A DNA stretch of 64,000 bases. Source: Romanomermis culicivorax (lineage: Eukaryota > Nematoda > Enoplea > Mermithida > Mermithidae). The DNA is taken from assembly GCA_963922205.1 (NCBI GenBank), contig CAWUHX010000252.1, positions 62,001-126,000 of the forward strand, given 5' to 3'. The notes under the pieces are model-generated. The model was not told where the DNA came from. It saw only the letters and a list, made by a program, of their open reading frames with translations, and made no database searches. This document shows positions 11,401-23,400 of this stretch, piece by piece; the first letter of the stretch is position 1, and each line of letters begins with the position of its first letter. The translations under genes and the position numbers were made by a program.

Positions 11401-14400
11401 TTCATCAAAAAATTAACATTTTCCAGTATTTTTACGACTAATAGTATGGGGTTTCCTACGGCCACCATATAGCTAGCCATAGAATTAGAAAATCCTGAGG
11501 GGCGGTCGCCCAATGGCTAGCCATATGGTCGACGATTTCTGGGGGGGGGAAGTTCCCATAGCACCCCCCCCCCCCAATTACATGTATGGTTCCTACACTA
11601 CTGGCCAAAAAAATTCCTTGAATTTCCCAGGTATCCATAAATAATTTCCCAGGTTTCTGAAATACACAATTAGGACACAATTTTCGTTGTTTACACTATA
11701 TGCTTTTAGAGTGTGTATTGCAGGGCTTTTTTGTTTTTTTGTAAGGTTTATCAATGTTTGGGTCAATGGAAAATACAGGTTACTGTAGCTGAATAACCTG
11801 CAGATCGGACTGAACACTAAAACGTTCTTGAATTATTCTTTCTTCTTCAGAATCGTCAACGAAAACGTCAAGGAACGAACGGCAACGGCAACGATCAGGA
11901 AAACGCCAAGGTAATTTGAAAGGAAAATCTTAGTCTCACAACGAAATTATATTTCTTTCCAGCTTCCAATGGTCGCAAAAGCCAGATGGAAAGAACGACG
12001 TTTTACCAGCGACCCTATGAGGATATTAGGGAGCAGAGAAGACAAGCAGGTAAGCCAAATTTATTAGGAAAGAGATGAAGTGATTTTAACATACAAAACA
12101 GACATATTTATATAAAGAAAAAGACATAAAAAAAGGACATAAAAACTAGGCATTGACGTCATAATGTCACATAATAATATTAGATCATAATCTAAGTAGG
12201 CGTAGTCGTAAAAAGAGTTGCATGGCGTAGGGCGAAGAATCTTGACGCAATGTCTACAGTAGGATCGGATAACGTAGGTTTGCCTGGTGTGTGTGTGATT
12301 GAGAGAGCGTCGCCGTTTACTGTAGGTTACTTAATTATCGATTGGTTTATAGCGCTCTCACATTCTTCCGGCGCTGGCGAAAAGGCTGCCCCCAGCCTCG
12401 TTTGACGAAATTTTGGCGGCGAATTGGCGGCGGAATCGTTGGTGGATTTGTCGGGTAAGTGTTTTCATGATGATAAGCAAAATTTCTTTCGTTTTCTCCA
12501 ATTCTCAAATTTTCTTCATTATAATTTTCTTTCGCTTCTTTTTTTTTGTCTTCCATTTTCTCCAATTTTACGTTCCGGTTTTTCTTTATTGTTTTTCCTG
12601 TTCTGTTTTATGATTTTCCCATTTCACATGAATTTAAATTTTACAAATTCGTAAATAACCAAAAATTAAGATGGGTTTTTCGGTGGTTTTTCTTTTTTTT
12701 CATATATATACATTACGAAATATACAACGAAAAATCGACAAGGTTTCACCGGAATAGGCGACGAATACAACGGCGACGGAACGATAATTTGGATTAGGGG
12801 TCAACGACGATAAGTTATTTGGCGACAAAACGATTATGACGACGACGGGTTAAAGACGAATTTGACGGAAAATATTGGACAAAGTAATGATGAGAAATTA
12901 GTGACGATGACGAAAATTGGGAGACGACGATTAATGGACGAATTTGACAAGAAATATTGGACAAAAATAGCAACGAAAAATTATTAACAACGACGAAAAT
13001 TTAAAGATGACGATTTATGAACGAAGTCGACGATTGGCGGGGGGTCGAACGACTCGGCTGGTGTAATATTTGGTAAGAATATTAAAAAATTTGGCCACTA
13101 GGGCTTCGATTTGTTCAGGTAGTAGCCGGGGGTCCCATCGTAATTGATTTCTTAAATGAACGCTGCGAAGTTCGGCGAATTCTTTGGCAGCAGGCGGCAT
13201 TTTGGTGTGATAAGGCGGCATAAAACAAACGATAAAGGTAGCTAGATTATCGTCCAAGTGGTGATAGGCCTCTCATTCTGCCTATGCCCGTAAATTGATT
13301 GCTTCGCGGTTGGCAACCGGTGTAACGAAGCGGCGGCGAAAATAATTAAATGCCGAAAAATGACAGTCGGGTGGTGGCAGCTTCGGTTTGAAAACGTTTG
13401 GCGTTTCCAACGCGATTTCAACAAAGCTTCGATTTTCTTCAATTACGCGGCGGCTTCTGGCCTGAGTGGGGTTTAGATCGGTTCCCACTTTCGGCTTTTT
13501 TGGTGGAGATTTCGACGATTTGGCCAACGATTTTTTCTCCCTCGTTCTCTTAGTCAACTCGGTCGAAGACATTGGTAACGGTTTTCCCTGTAAAAGATTA
13601 GGTGGATTCTTTACACCAGTTTGTTTATCCTTCTTATTCATCAAGTTAAAGGTGCATTTAACAGCTTCTTTTAGGATTATTTTCAGGGTGTAGAAAACTG
13701 TTTCTTTTCGTTCTTCTGATTTCAGGGAAACAAATAGATCGTTTCCTGAAATTTCTGTCTCTTCTTCAGATTTCTCTCCTTCTTCTTCGTCTTCAGTTGA
13801 ACTCTCGCTGGTCGAATTTCGTGGCACAGGTTCTTTGCCTAACCTATCTAAAATTATAGATCTTAGTTTTACTTCTCGGAGGGGGAAATCAAGAATGGCG
13901 AGCGATAATGGTTCTCGTTTCGCGGCTCGCTTCGACGTCATTATTCGCTCCCTCGACGTCAAGGTTTTAATTTCGTCGAAAAGGGTGTAAAATTCGTTCA
14001 AACTATAGTAGATGTTGAAATGGGCGATGGTGTCCAAGGCGGCGTATTCTAGGGCGTCGGAAGGCAAGGGACGTTTGGCCCATGCCAACCCCTGACCTCG
14101 GAATCCTTTATTAAGATGAATGCCGAATAAATGTTGTACTATGGCCGCCAGACTTTTTCCAGTGGGATAAAAATCGGCTGTTCTTTCGACTAGGCGTTTG
14201 TACAGTTCAGGATTCATATCGCGGACGTAGTCGAGGCTACGATTACTCTTCAGAAACCGTTGTATCTGACTAGTATCAGCCCGAATCTTGATGTCCGCGA
14301 ACCGTACGTCAACGTTAGCCAGGGTGGTTAAATCGCAGTTGGACGCGAAGCCGATGATGCCGGGGGCGTTTTGAAGAAGTTTGATCAAGGAGATGGGAAT

Positions 14401-17400
14401 GATTCCCATCTCCAAGAGATCAAAAACGATGGTATGGCTGTCCGCGCGGCAGACTTGAACAATGACGGCGAAAGGCCCTTTTGAATATCGCTGGCGGTGC
14501 AAAGCGATATCAAGTTTCGTCTTGGCCAAATTCGCTAGCGGGCCGGCCTCCTTCTTGTCCCAATTGACCCAATCCATGTGATAATTCATGAATTCGGCGT
14601 CGAGCCCATAAACGCCAGGGTGACGCGGGTCGTTGGCTAAAAAGTCACACAAGAGTTGACTTTCTTCCATGGTCGTACATACGGCGTAGCGACCATTTAA
14701 TAGCAATCGCCCGAGTTCTTGGCCAAACGTTATGATGGCCTCATGCTTGATCAAGGGCGGCGACATTTGGCAAAGACACGAGCGATCGGCTGCTATCATG
14801 GTCGGGATCTTCGCGAAAGCCATGTCTTTAGGTGTAAAAATGAGTTAAGGACAGAGTATAAATGAGTACATAAAATAACAATTTACCCGAAAAAGAATAA
14901 TAAAGAAAATAAAAGAAAATATTTAATCGAATAAAAATAATTAGAGGAGCGCATGTTGGAAGGAGTGATAAATGTTCCTAATGACTCATGCAGAAAAATA
15001 TTACACATTTTATACAAGCATTTAGGCATTTTTTCTTTCTCTTTTTTTTCTTCTTCTTTTTCACATGGACGAATCATGCAAATGAATGTTCCGGAGGTTG
15101 TTCTGATGATACGATCAAAACTTGCGTCATGGACAAAGTTTCGTCCACCTTTTTCTTTTTTAATACATCAGAATGTATCTTTTCGTGCGGGTGGCTCGAA
15201 TTTTCTTTTAATCGCAATAAATTCATCGAATGTTTCTCTTCAATAATGACGTAGAATCCTATCCATGGAAAAGTAGATTTAGGTGAGTATTTGGGCTTCA
15301 CCACAGGACTATACTTAAAAATTCTTTCTCCTACTGTGAGTTCTTCTTCATGTTCTTTTTCATCATATGCAATCTTCTGAGCATGCTGTGCAATTCTTAT
15401 ATTTTCTTTGGCAGATTGCCAGGCGTCGGACGAAAGTTGTTGGACGTCGTCGCCGAGATCAACATCGATTTGACAATAAGCCGGCGAAAAACGAAGAGCG
15501 ACGTCAATCGAAAAATTTGGACGGCGGCCAGAAAGAAGAGAAATCGGTGAGTACTTTGTTGACTTTTGTGAGGCCATATTACATGCAAAACACGCGTAGG
15601 GCAAATAGGAATCCCAATCGTTTTGTTTTTTATTGATGTTCATTGAGATAAGAGTAGCCAATGTTTTATTGAATTTCTCCACTAGCCTGTTTGTTTGTGG
15701 ATGGTAAGAACTCATGTTTGTTTTTCTTGTTGCACATTTTTCACAAAGGCGTAACTTTAGATCAGATAAGAAATTTATTCCTCCATCTGTTAGTGGCGCA
15801 CCAAATTGTAGCATTATTTCTGCAACTTTTTCTGTCGTAGTTTCTGGTAAAGCTACTGCCGTCGCATACTCCCTTAAATATTCTCTGAGCACAATAACGT
15901 ATTTATTTCTATTTTCGCTCATGGGCAGAGGACCGAGAATGTCCTTAGCCACTCTGTCAAATGGACTTGCGACTAGTATAGGCATGAGGGCGGCGCGATT
16001 TCTTTTTATGCCTATTTTTCTCATACTGCAAATGATATAATTTAAGCAATGTTCTCATACATCGCGATATGCTGTAGGCCAATGGTAACGTAGGCGAATT
16101 TTTGCTAATGTTTTCGTAAAACCAAAATGTCCAGAAAAAACGTCATCATGGCAAGCTTCTAAAATTTCTTCTTTCTTCGAAACTAGAACTTCCAATTTTA
16201 ATTCATTTTCGTCTGCATCGCCCAAATAATATAAAATTTCGTCTCTTATCGTAAATTGAGATGCTAACGAAACAATTTTCTTGGCTTGCTTAAGATCTTC
16301 AGGCAGGTAATCAGACTGTGAATAAACCAATAGTTGACCACAAAATTGATCACTTCTTTGTGCCTCGCAAAAATTTTCTATATTGCTCACATGGAACTTG
16401 TTTTCTTTCATTTCTGTAACCATAGCTCGAGTTTTCTCGAGAGTAGTTCTTTCTATAGTAGGAAATTCTTCAAAATTCGCATCTTCTTGAATTGGAAATA
16501 GGTTATCAGGCGTTTTTGAGCATGTAGTTTGAGTTTCATCTAGACTAGTTCTTGCTATAGTCGCTGTTTTTCCGGAACCTGCTTCTGTTATAACGGAGAT
16601 TAAATCATTCGGCCTATTTTTACAAGTTTGTGAGCGTGTAATCGCGTTTATATAAAATTTTACGCCTTTCTTGCCGTTTTCTCCACATACTGGATTTCTT
16701 AAAAAAGCGGTTGTGTTTTTGTTGACTTTTCCCGCGCGATGTTTAATGTTGAGTTCTTGAGATTCTTGCACTGCTAGTCTCCATCTAGCTATATGACTGG
16801 AAGGATTTGGGTTTGAAAAAATACTTTGTAGGATTGAATGATTCGTAAAAACGGTGACACGCTGCCGACACAAATGATGACGAAAAGATTTTACTGCCCA
16901 GACTATGGCCAAAGCTTCCTGTTCCGTGATTACGTAGTTTCTTTCCACTTTCGTTAAACTTCTACTGGCAGGGACGATAGGTTTTTCTCCATTTTCTGCT
17001 TTTTGAAATAGAACTTCTGTGTTCGTATAAACGGTTCGGTTTCGTAAAATGCATTGACTGGCTATAATTTGATTCAAATGTCCCTTCGTGGACCAAATGT
17101 GCAATTTTATTTCACGTTTTTCAGTTACAATCAGTGGCGAAGGTCGATATCGCGTCGTTTTCGGGACCATCAAGGCACAACTGCCTCGCGAAATGCCACA
17201 TTGGAAGAAAGGGTCGCCGAACAAATAGCCGACGAGAAAAGAAAGCAACAATATAACAGCGAACAAAAAATAGGAAGAGGTAAGTGAGACTAAATTTCTA
17301 AAAATTCGTTGAAAATTGTTTTGAGGAATTCTTCTTCTAGTACGATTCCTGCTTCTTTGAACTGCTTCTACTCTGAATCGAAAGTGTGAGTTTTCTAGCC

Positions 17401-20400
17401 TTCTTGGATCCATTCTTGAGTCAGTTTGAGCTGACTGATGTCGTGTGGGATCTTCTGGGGAGGTGACTTCGGGCCTCCAAACGATCCATGGTGCCGACTC
17501 ATTGATCCATCCTTCTGTCGTAAATTCCCAGGGTCCTTGTCTAGCGATCACTCCTCGTCGTGACTGGCTTCCAAATCCTTGCATATGCATACAATTAAAA
17601 ATATTACATAAATTACAAATACTAGCTGCAGCGGGCCCATTCAAAATTCTAAAATAAACTTCACCCACGGGGCGGCTTCCAGAGGGACGGTCGGAATTAT
17701 AACCTCCAGTCTGAGCCGTATTCATGAAAACATTAACTGATTCGACTTGCCCAGAATTTTCAAATCGTTGACCGCGCCGTCTATCTTCATAATAGTCGAA
17801 ATCAGAAGTTTCATTAAAATCAGAGGTTCCATCTGAACCATTTTCTAAATATTCTGGGTCTTCATTATCTAAATAATTGCCAGTATACCCGTGGGAGGCA
17901 ATAGTGGGATTATCGCTAATTTCTTCAGATCCTGTCCCACTACTCACCAATGTGGAGTGTCCGGTTCCAAAATAAAATTCATTATATCGGGCCATAAAAA
18001 CATGTGCCTGAGGCCTCACATTGGAATTTCCTAACAGATCGAAATCATCGTAATTCCAGGGATCGGACTGTTCTGCGATGGTGTCAGGATTAAATACTGA
18101 CACGTTGGGCCCATTAGCCTCGGCAATACAAAGCTGACCATTGACTCCTCGGGTTCCAGAAAGGGCATCTCCTGGACTCCTAGGGTTCGAAACGCCTCGG
18201 GCTGGCATTGGCACTCGGGGCGGTCCACCACGCCACGTGCTACGCGGGGAACTCGAAAATCTGGAATCTTGATTTCGTTCGAGCATAGGGCAAGTAGAAG
18301 AATAATGCCCACTTCTACCACATCTAAAACTAGAAACGGTGCCATCTGAGGACCTTCCTGATGAGCGGCCGCGGTTAAAGTTGGTATTTAGCATGCTAGT
18401 TGGGCGACCTCCCATCCTGTTGGACTCTTGGGGACCGTTCAATTGAATCTGAGAATCTCTCGCGTTATTCCTAAGCCGAAAACGATTTTCTTGTCATGCC
18501 ATTGCTTCTCTATTTTCAACTAAAACGTGATCTTCTTGATTTGTCAAAATTCGTAAATCTTCTTCTAAATTTTCTTCTACAGATGTTCTTCAAGGAAAAA
18601 TCGTCAAGTTCGAAGAAAAACATCAACGTCGAGTTCTGAAAACGTCAAGTAAGTTGTCAAAAATTGTTAACCTTCGTGCTTCTTTATTTCCTCTTTATTT
18701 TCAGGCTTCTCCAACGTCAAATCGAATACGAAGATTGTAGCCGACATCCTGCCACGAATCACCACTTGTAAGGTTTATCAATGTATGGGTCAATGGAAAA
18801 TACAGGTTACTGTAGCTGAATAACCTGCAGATCGGACTGAACACTAAAACGTTCTTGAATTATTCTTTCTTCTTCAGAATCCTCAATGAAAATGTCAAAG
18901 AATGAACAGCAACGGCAACGATCAGGAAAACGCCAAGGTAATTTCAAAGGAAAATCTTAGTCTCGCAACAAAATTATATTTCTTTCCAGCTTCCAATGGT
19001 CGCAAAAGCCGGATGGAAAGAACGACGTTTTACCAGCCACCCTACGACAATATTAGGGAGCAGAGAAGACAAGCAGGTAAGCCAAATTTATTAGGAAAGA
19101 GATGAAGTGATTTTAACATACAAAACAGACATATTTATATAAAGAAAAAGACAAAAAAAGGACATAAAAACTAGGCATTGGTGTCATAATGTCACATAAT
19201 AATATTAGATCATAATCTAAGTAGGCGTAGTCGTAAAAAGAGTTGCATGGCGTAGGGCGAAGAATCTTGACGCAATGTCTACAGTAGGATCGGATAACGT
19301 AGGTTTGCCTGGTGTGTGTGTGATTGAGAGAGCGTCACCGTTTACTGTAGGTTACTTAATTATCGATTGGTTTATAGCGCTCTCACATTTTCTCGACAGG
19401 CCATTTGGCTCTTAAGATCGAAGTTTTACAGGCCAATAGGAATTTCAACAAGCCAAAACTAAAAAGTTTGTAAATAAATGTGGTAGTAAAAAACAAAGTT
19501 TTTTGCAAAAAATTCCATCAAAAAAACTGTCCAAAATCACAGGAAAAGCCAGCAAAGCAGATCAATCATTTTGAATACATTCTTAATCACACACCAAATA
19601 ATAAGGCTCACAAATTAGACCAGTCATTATTCGAATCACTCATCAGGATTTTTTTGCACAAGCCAGGTTGATCTGTAACTAGGGGAAGAGTTTGGTTGCA
19701 CAGATTAATTTTTACTTGCTCAATCAAAAATCGATAAATTTGCTTAATTTCATCAGAAAAATGATCAAAAGTTACTTTCGTTGTATTTCATTCACTACGT
19801 GTCAGTTCATGACTTTTAAATTGAATTTCTTGAGTTTTGGGTGAGGAATCAAAAGTCTGGCTAGAGTAACTTGCTCAGTGCTAGCACCGAAAAATTTTGA
19901 TTTCGAGGCCTCTAAAATGTCGGAAAATTCATTTTTCCGCACATTCTACTGAAACTGCCGATTACCGATCTTTTTTAATTACTGATCGTTAGTTATTATT
20001 AACGTTTTAATCAAGTTTTTCTAACTGCTGTTCAGCAATTTATAAGCAGCAAAGATATAAAACTTAAATGAAAAATCAAAAATAACTATTTTTAACAAAC
20101 CGCCCTCCAACTTTATATAGTCACCATTTTTTTCCTCGAAGATTTTTTCCACATGAGAACCGTATCCAAAAATTTTTTCCTCATTTTCCAAAAACTTTCC
20201 ACATTTTTAAAAACGTTTATAATGTGCCTACGGATGCTTTTTTATGCATTTTAGGAGCATACCAAAGCATTTTGATGCTTTTGGACTCAGAAACCTGCAA
20301 AAATTAGAAAAAAATTGAGAAAATTCTGGTTATGTTACTCAAAATGAACTGATGAAGAATATATTGGTGTTCTACACGTGCAGAGAAAGCATTCTAACGA

Positions 20401-23400
20401 CAGAGTTGTCATGAATTTATCATCTATTAATATTTCTGTGGTTCCGATAAGGATTATCCAATTTTATTTAATTCTTGTTCCAGCGCGTAGCGCCAGAAAA
20501 AAATTGGATTTTCATTTTCTAAAACGCTGGAAAAGGAACCTTCACAATGTAGGGAAATAAACTCAAATCAGACTGCTGAAGTGTAATTTGTTAACCACTT
20601 CGGCGCTCCGCGCCGGAAAAATTTTCGAGTTTTTTATATTCTAAAACGCTGGAAAATAAATCTCTCCAATGGATATTCGTGAATAGAAGTTCTAAAATCA
20701 CAGTCTAGAATGATGTCTTCAATTTCCATTTTCAATGAACCCAAAAGTTCATGTTAAAAATGTTGAAAAAATTCCAAGCATCGAGAGAAAAAATTGAGAG
20801 AATTGATGGAAAATTGTTTTTTTCGGCGAAATACTGACTGTTAGCGATTAGAAAATGAGACGAGCTACTTTGATTAATAGAAACTGTTGATAATTAATTG
20901 GTAAGTGAAAGTAGATATGCTAACAGCCGCACCTGATAGAAAATAATGATTATTATACTGCTGACCGACACGAAGTGCCGGAAAATTTTGAGATTTTGAC
21001 CTTCTAAAGTCCACCAAAACGCATCTTTTCGATTTTGAATTCCCCAAATTTTTTTCCACAATGAGAACTACACCCAAAATTTTTTTCGCCATTTCCAAAT
21101 TTTTTTCCTCAAAAGACCCCATTTGAGGAAAAAACGGTGTATGTAGTCACCCTTTGTATGAACACGCGGTCCAAGAAAAAAAATCCCCTGAGTTTCCCAG
21201 GTTTCCCAGGTGCCGATTCCAACAAAAGTAAAGGCCCTGTCATACTTCACCGCGCGGCGCCGGCCGGTACTGCGCGGCGCTGGTTGTTCCATTCATACTA
21301 AAAAGCGGCGCCGGCCGGCGCCGCGCCGTGCCGCCCTTGAAGTATGAATAGGTTTTTGTAATTTTTGCGGCGCCACGCGGCGCCCTATCAGGTTTCAACT
21401 AAACCAATACACATTTTTTGAGAAGAGCAAAATCCAAAAGTAAAAAAGCAGCGCCCTATGGCGCCGAGCGGCGAAGTATGACAAGCCACCACGCGGTACC
21501 GCGCGGCGCCGTGCGGTAAAGTATGACAGGGCCTTAAGTTTATACTGAGAAACGATCATTTTTGAACAAAGAACTCTATTGGTGAAATACTCGAGATCTC
21601 GCACGGCTTTTCTAGTCTTTTTGGAGCGAAAGTTTCGGAAATTTTCTCAGAGAACCTTCTGAATTTCGAGCCGGAATAGACACTTCCACCCCAATCGTCT
21701 ATTTCCCTGCAATGACATCCTAGATATGCAACATCCTGCTAGATACGGAATACACGTTTTTGCTAACCTATCATCTTCATCGCTATCATCGTCGCGCGAC
21801 CTTTCCAATAACCTACGCAACCGCGCATCTTTCAAAGCGTCACGCGCGTCGAAATGATCGGCAGAAGTTGCTGATGAAGTTGTAGTTATTCTGATAGGTT
21901 CATCTTCGTCAGAAGTTTCGTCTTCAGCTCTCGATTTCTTTTTTGTAGGCCTAAAGTTGTCACCGCGGGAGCGATCTCGTTGCTGTGGGCGTCTCTTTTC
22001 GTCGCCGGATTCGTCAGAGGCTTCGCTCGAACCGCTACCGTTTTGAGCATAGTCAGGTCTGAAATTATGGAAGCGCGTCTGTTTTAAATAATACGCATTC
22101 AATCTAATAAGATTCTGCTAAAAAATTAAAATCAAAAAGTTTAAGATTTTCACTGGGTCTTGAGAAAATGAAAAAACGTATTGAAAAGTCGACTGTAGCC
22201 GCCGTCTATTTCAGCCGATGTTTAGGTGCACGTGTTCGACTTCTGGCCTCGGTGCGCAGACGGTGGACGCAGTGAAAAGTGAAAAAAGTACCAAAGTTAC
22301 ATAGATTTATGTTGCCTCTGTTTCGCGTGTTTTTGGTAACTTTTCATTATGTTTCGATACGACTTTTATGCGTCACCCTATCGTCTTTACTTCATGTTTG
22401 TTATTTATTGTATTGATGTCGCCTTATTAGATACCCAGTACAAGCTCAACACGGTAAATTGTATTGTTTTGTGAGCGTAAGGGAGGTTCAATAAGATTCG
22501 GAAATTGGAGGCGAGGGTACGAACTTCTTTGTCAAAAGTCACGGTGTTCTGCCTAAGGTTTAGAGAGTTTGCTGGTGAGGTATCTGATGGTCCGGAGAGA
22601 GTTTTGAAGTGGTTGTTTATTGTTAGCCTGTGTTTGAACTGTCGCAACTTCCTTTTTCATTAACCCAAAGGGCAGTCTCATGTTGCCAACTTTACAACAG
22701 CCTAACACCGTCACACATTTATTGAAAAGAAGTGTGGCGAAAAAGCGTCAAGAATAGCGAAAGTAATTTCAGTTTCTAAAATTGAAAACTATGCATTGTA
22801 GCACGTTAAAATAAAAAAAAACATTTCTGAGCAAATGTGTTACTTTAGGCAAAAAGCAAATTCAGACAAATGAATTGACGGTTCTGAATCAAGGCATTTG
22901 AGAAATAACATGCTCCAAGCATACATAACATACATGTAATTGGGGGGGGTGGGGAGAAATGGTTGGCCATATGGTGACCTCCATTCAAGATGTGCCAATA
23001 GGGGTAGGCATGTAGTAGTCGTAAAGACCCCATACCTTTGGTCGGAAACCTGAAAAATGTCAATTTCTTGATAAAAAGTGATCATTTTCGAACAAAAAAC
23101 GTCAAAAATGTCAATCCTTATCAAATATTCTAAACGTTTTTTAGACCAAATTGTTATTTTTGGGCCGATTTTTTAATTTTTTCAGGAAAAAAACGAAAGT
23201 TTTTTTTCTTAAAATACATCCCCTAAAATTTTGGGATCGTTGATCCTTCGATCCCGAAAAGTTGCTTGACACCCCCACAGACCTCTATGATCGATTACGT
23301 GTATGGCTCCATGACATTTAGTTTTTAGACATATAAAGGGCAAACTGGCATTCTTCCGATCCGATGGAATCAAGGAGAAAATGATTTTGGCATCAACGTT

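Larger units (their letters stand above)
11740..19387 (-). mobile_element. LTR retrotransposon (Ty3/gypsy-type), coding on minus
   Basis: It is a 7,648-bp element bounded by direct LTRs that begin TGTAAGG and end CTCACA on the plus strand. TTTT flanks both sides (11736-11739 and 19388-19391). The related sequence at 26,941-26,980 reads straight across the junction without the element, which confirms both ends. Minus-strand order is zinc-knuckle stub, RNase H, integrase, 3'-5' exonuclease. No reverse transcriptase YxDD region, aspartic protease or capsid was recognised, so it is probably defective or mobilised in trans. It lies in the same orientation as MFAP1 within intron 3. Confidence 0.9.

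Noticed and set aside
15402..15549. Plus-strand exon-like block with CAG and GTGAGT borders and an Arg-rich frame
   Set aside because: It lies within the integrase ORF on the minus strand, where the frame continues coherently with integrase-like sequence. The plus-strand reading is most likely a shadow, so it is left out of the antisense-exon finding.
17125..17290. Transmembrane segment in the 795-codon pol-like ORF
   Set aside because: The hydrophobic run is antisense to a Lys/Arg-rich block with strong splice-like borders. Antisense of such codons produces Phe/Leu-rich peptides, so an envelope-type membrane protein is not supported.
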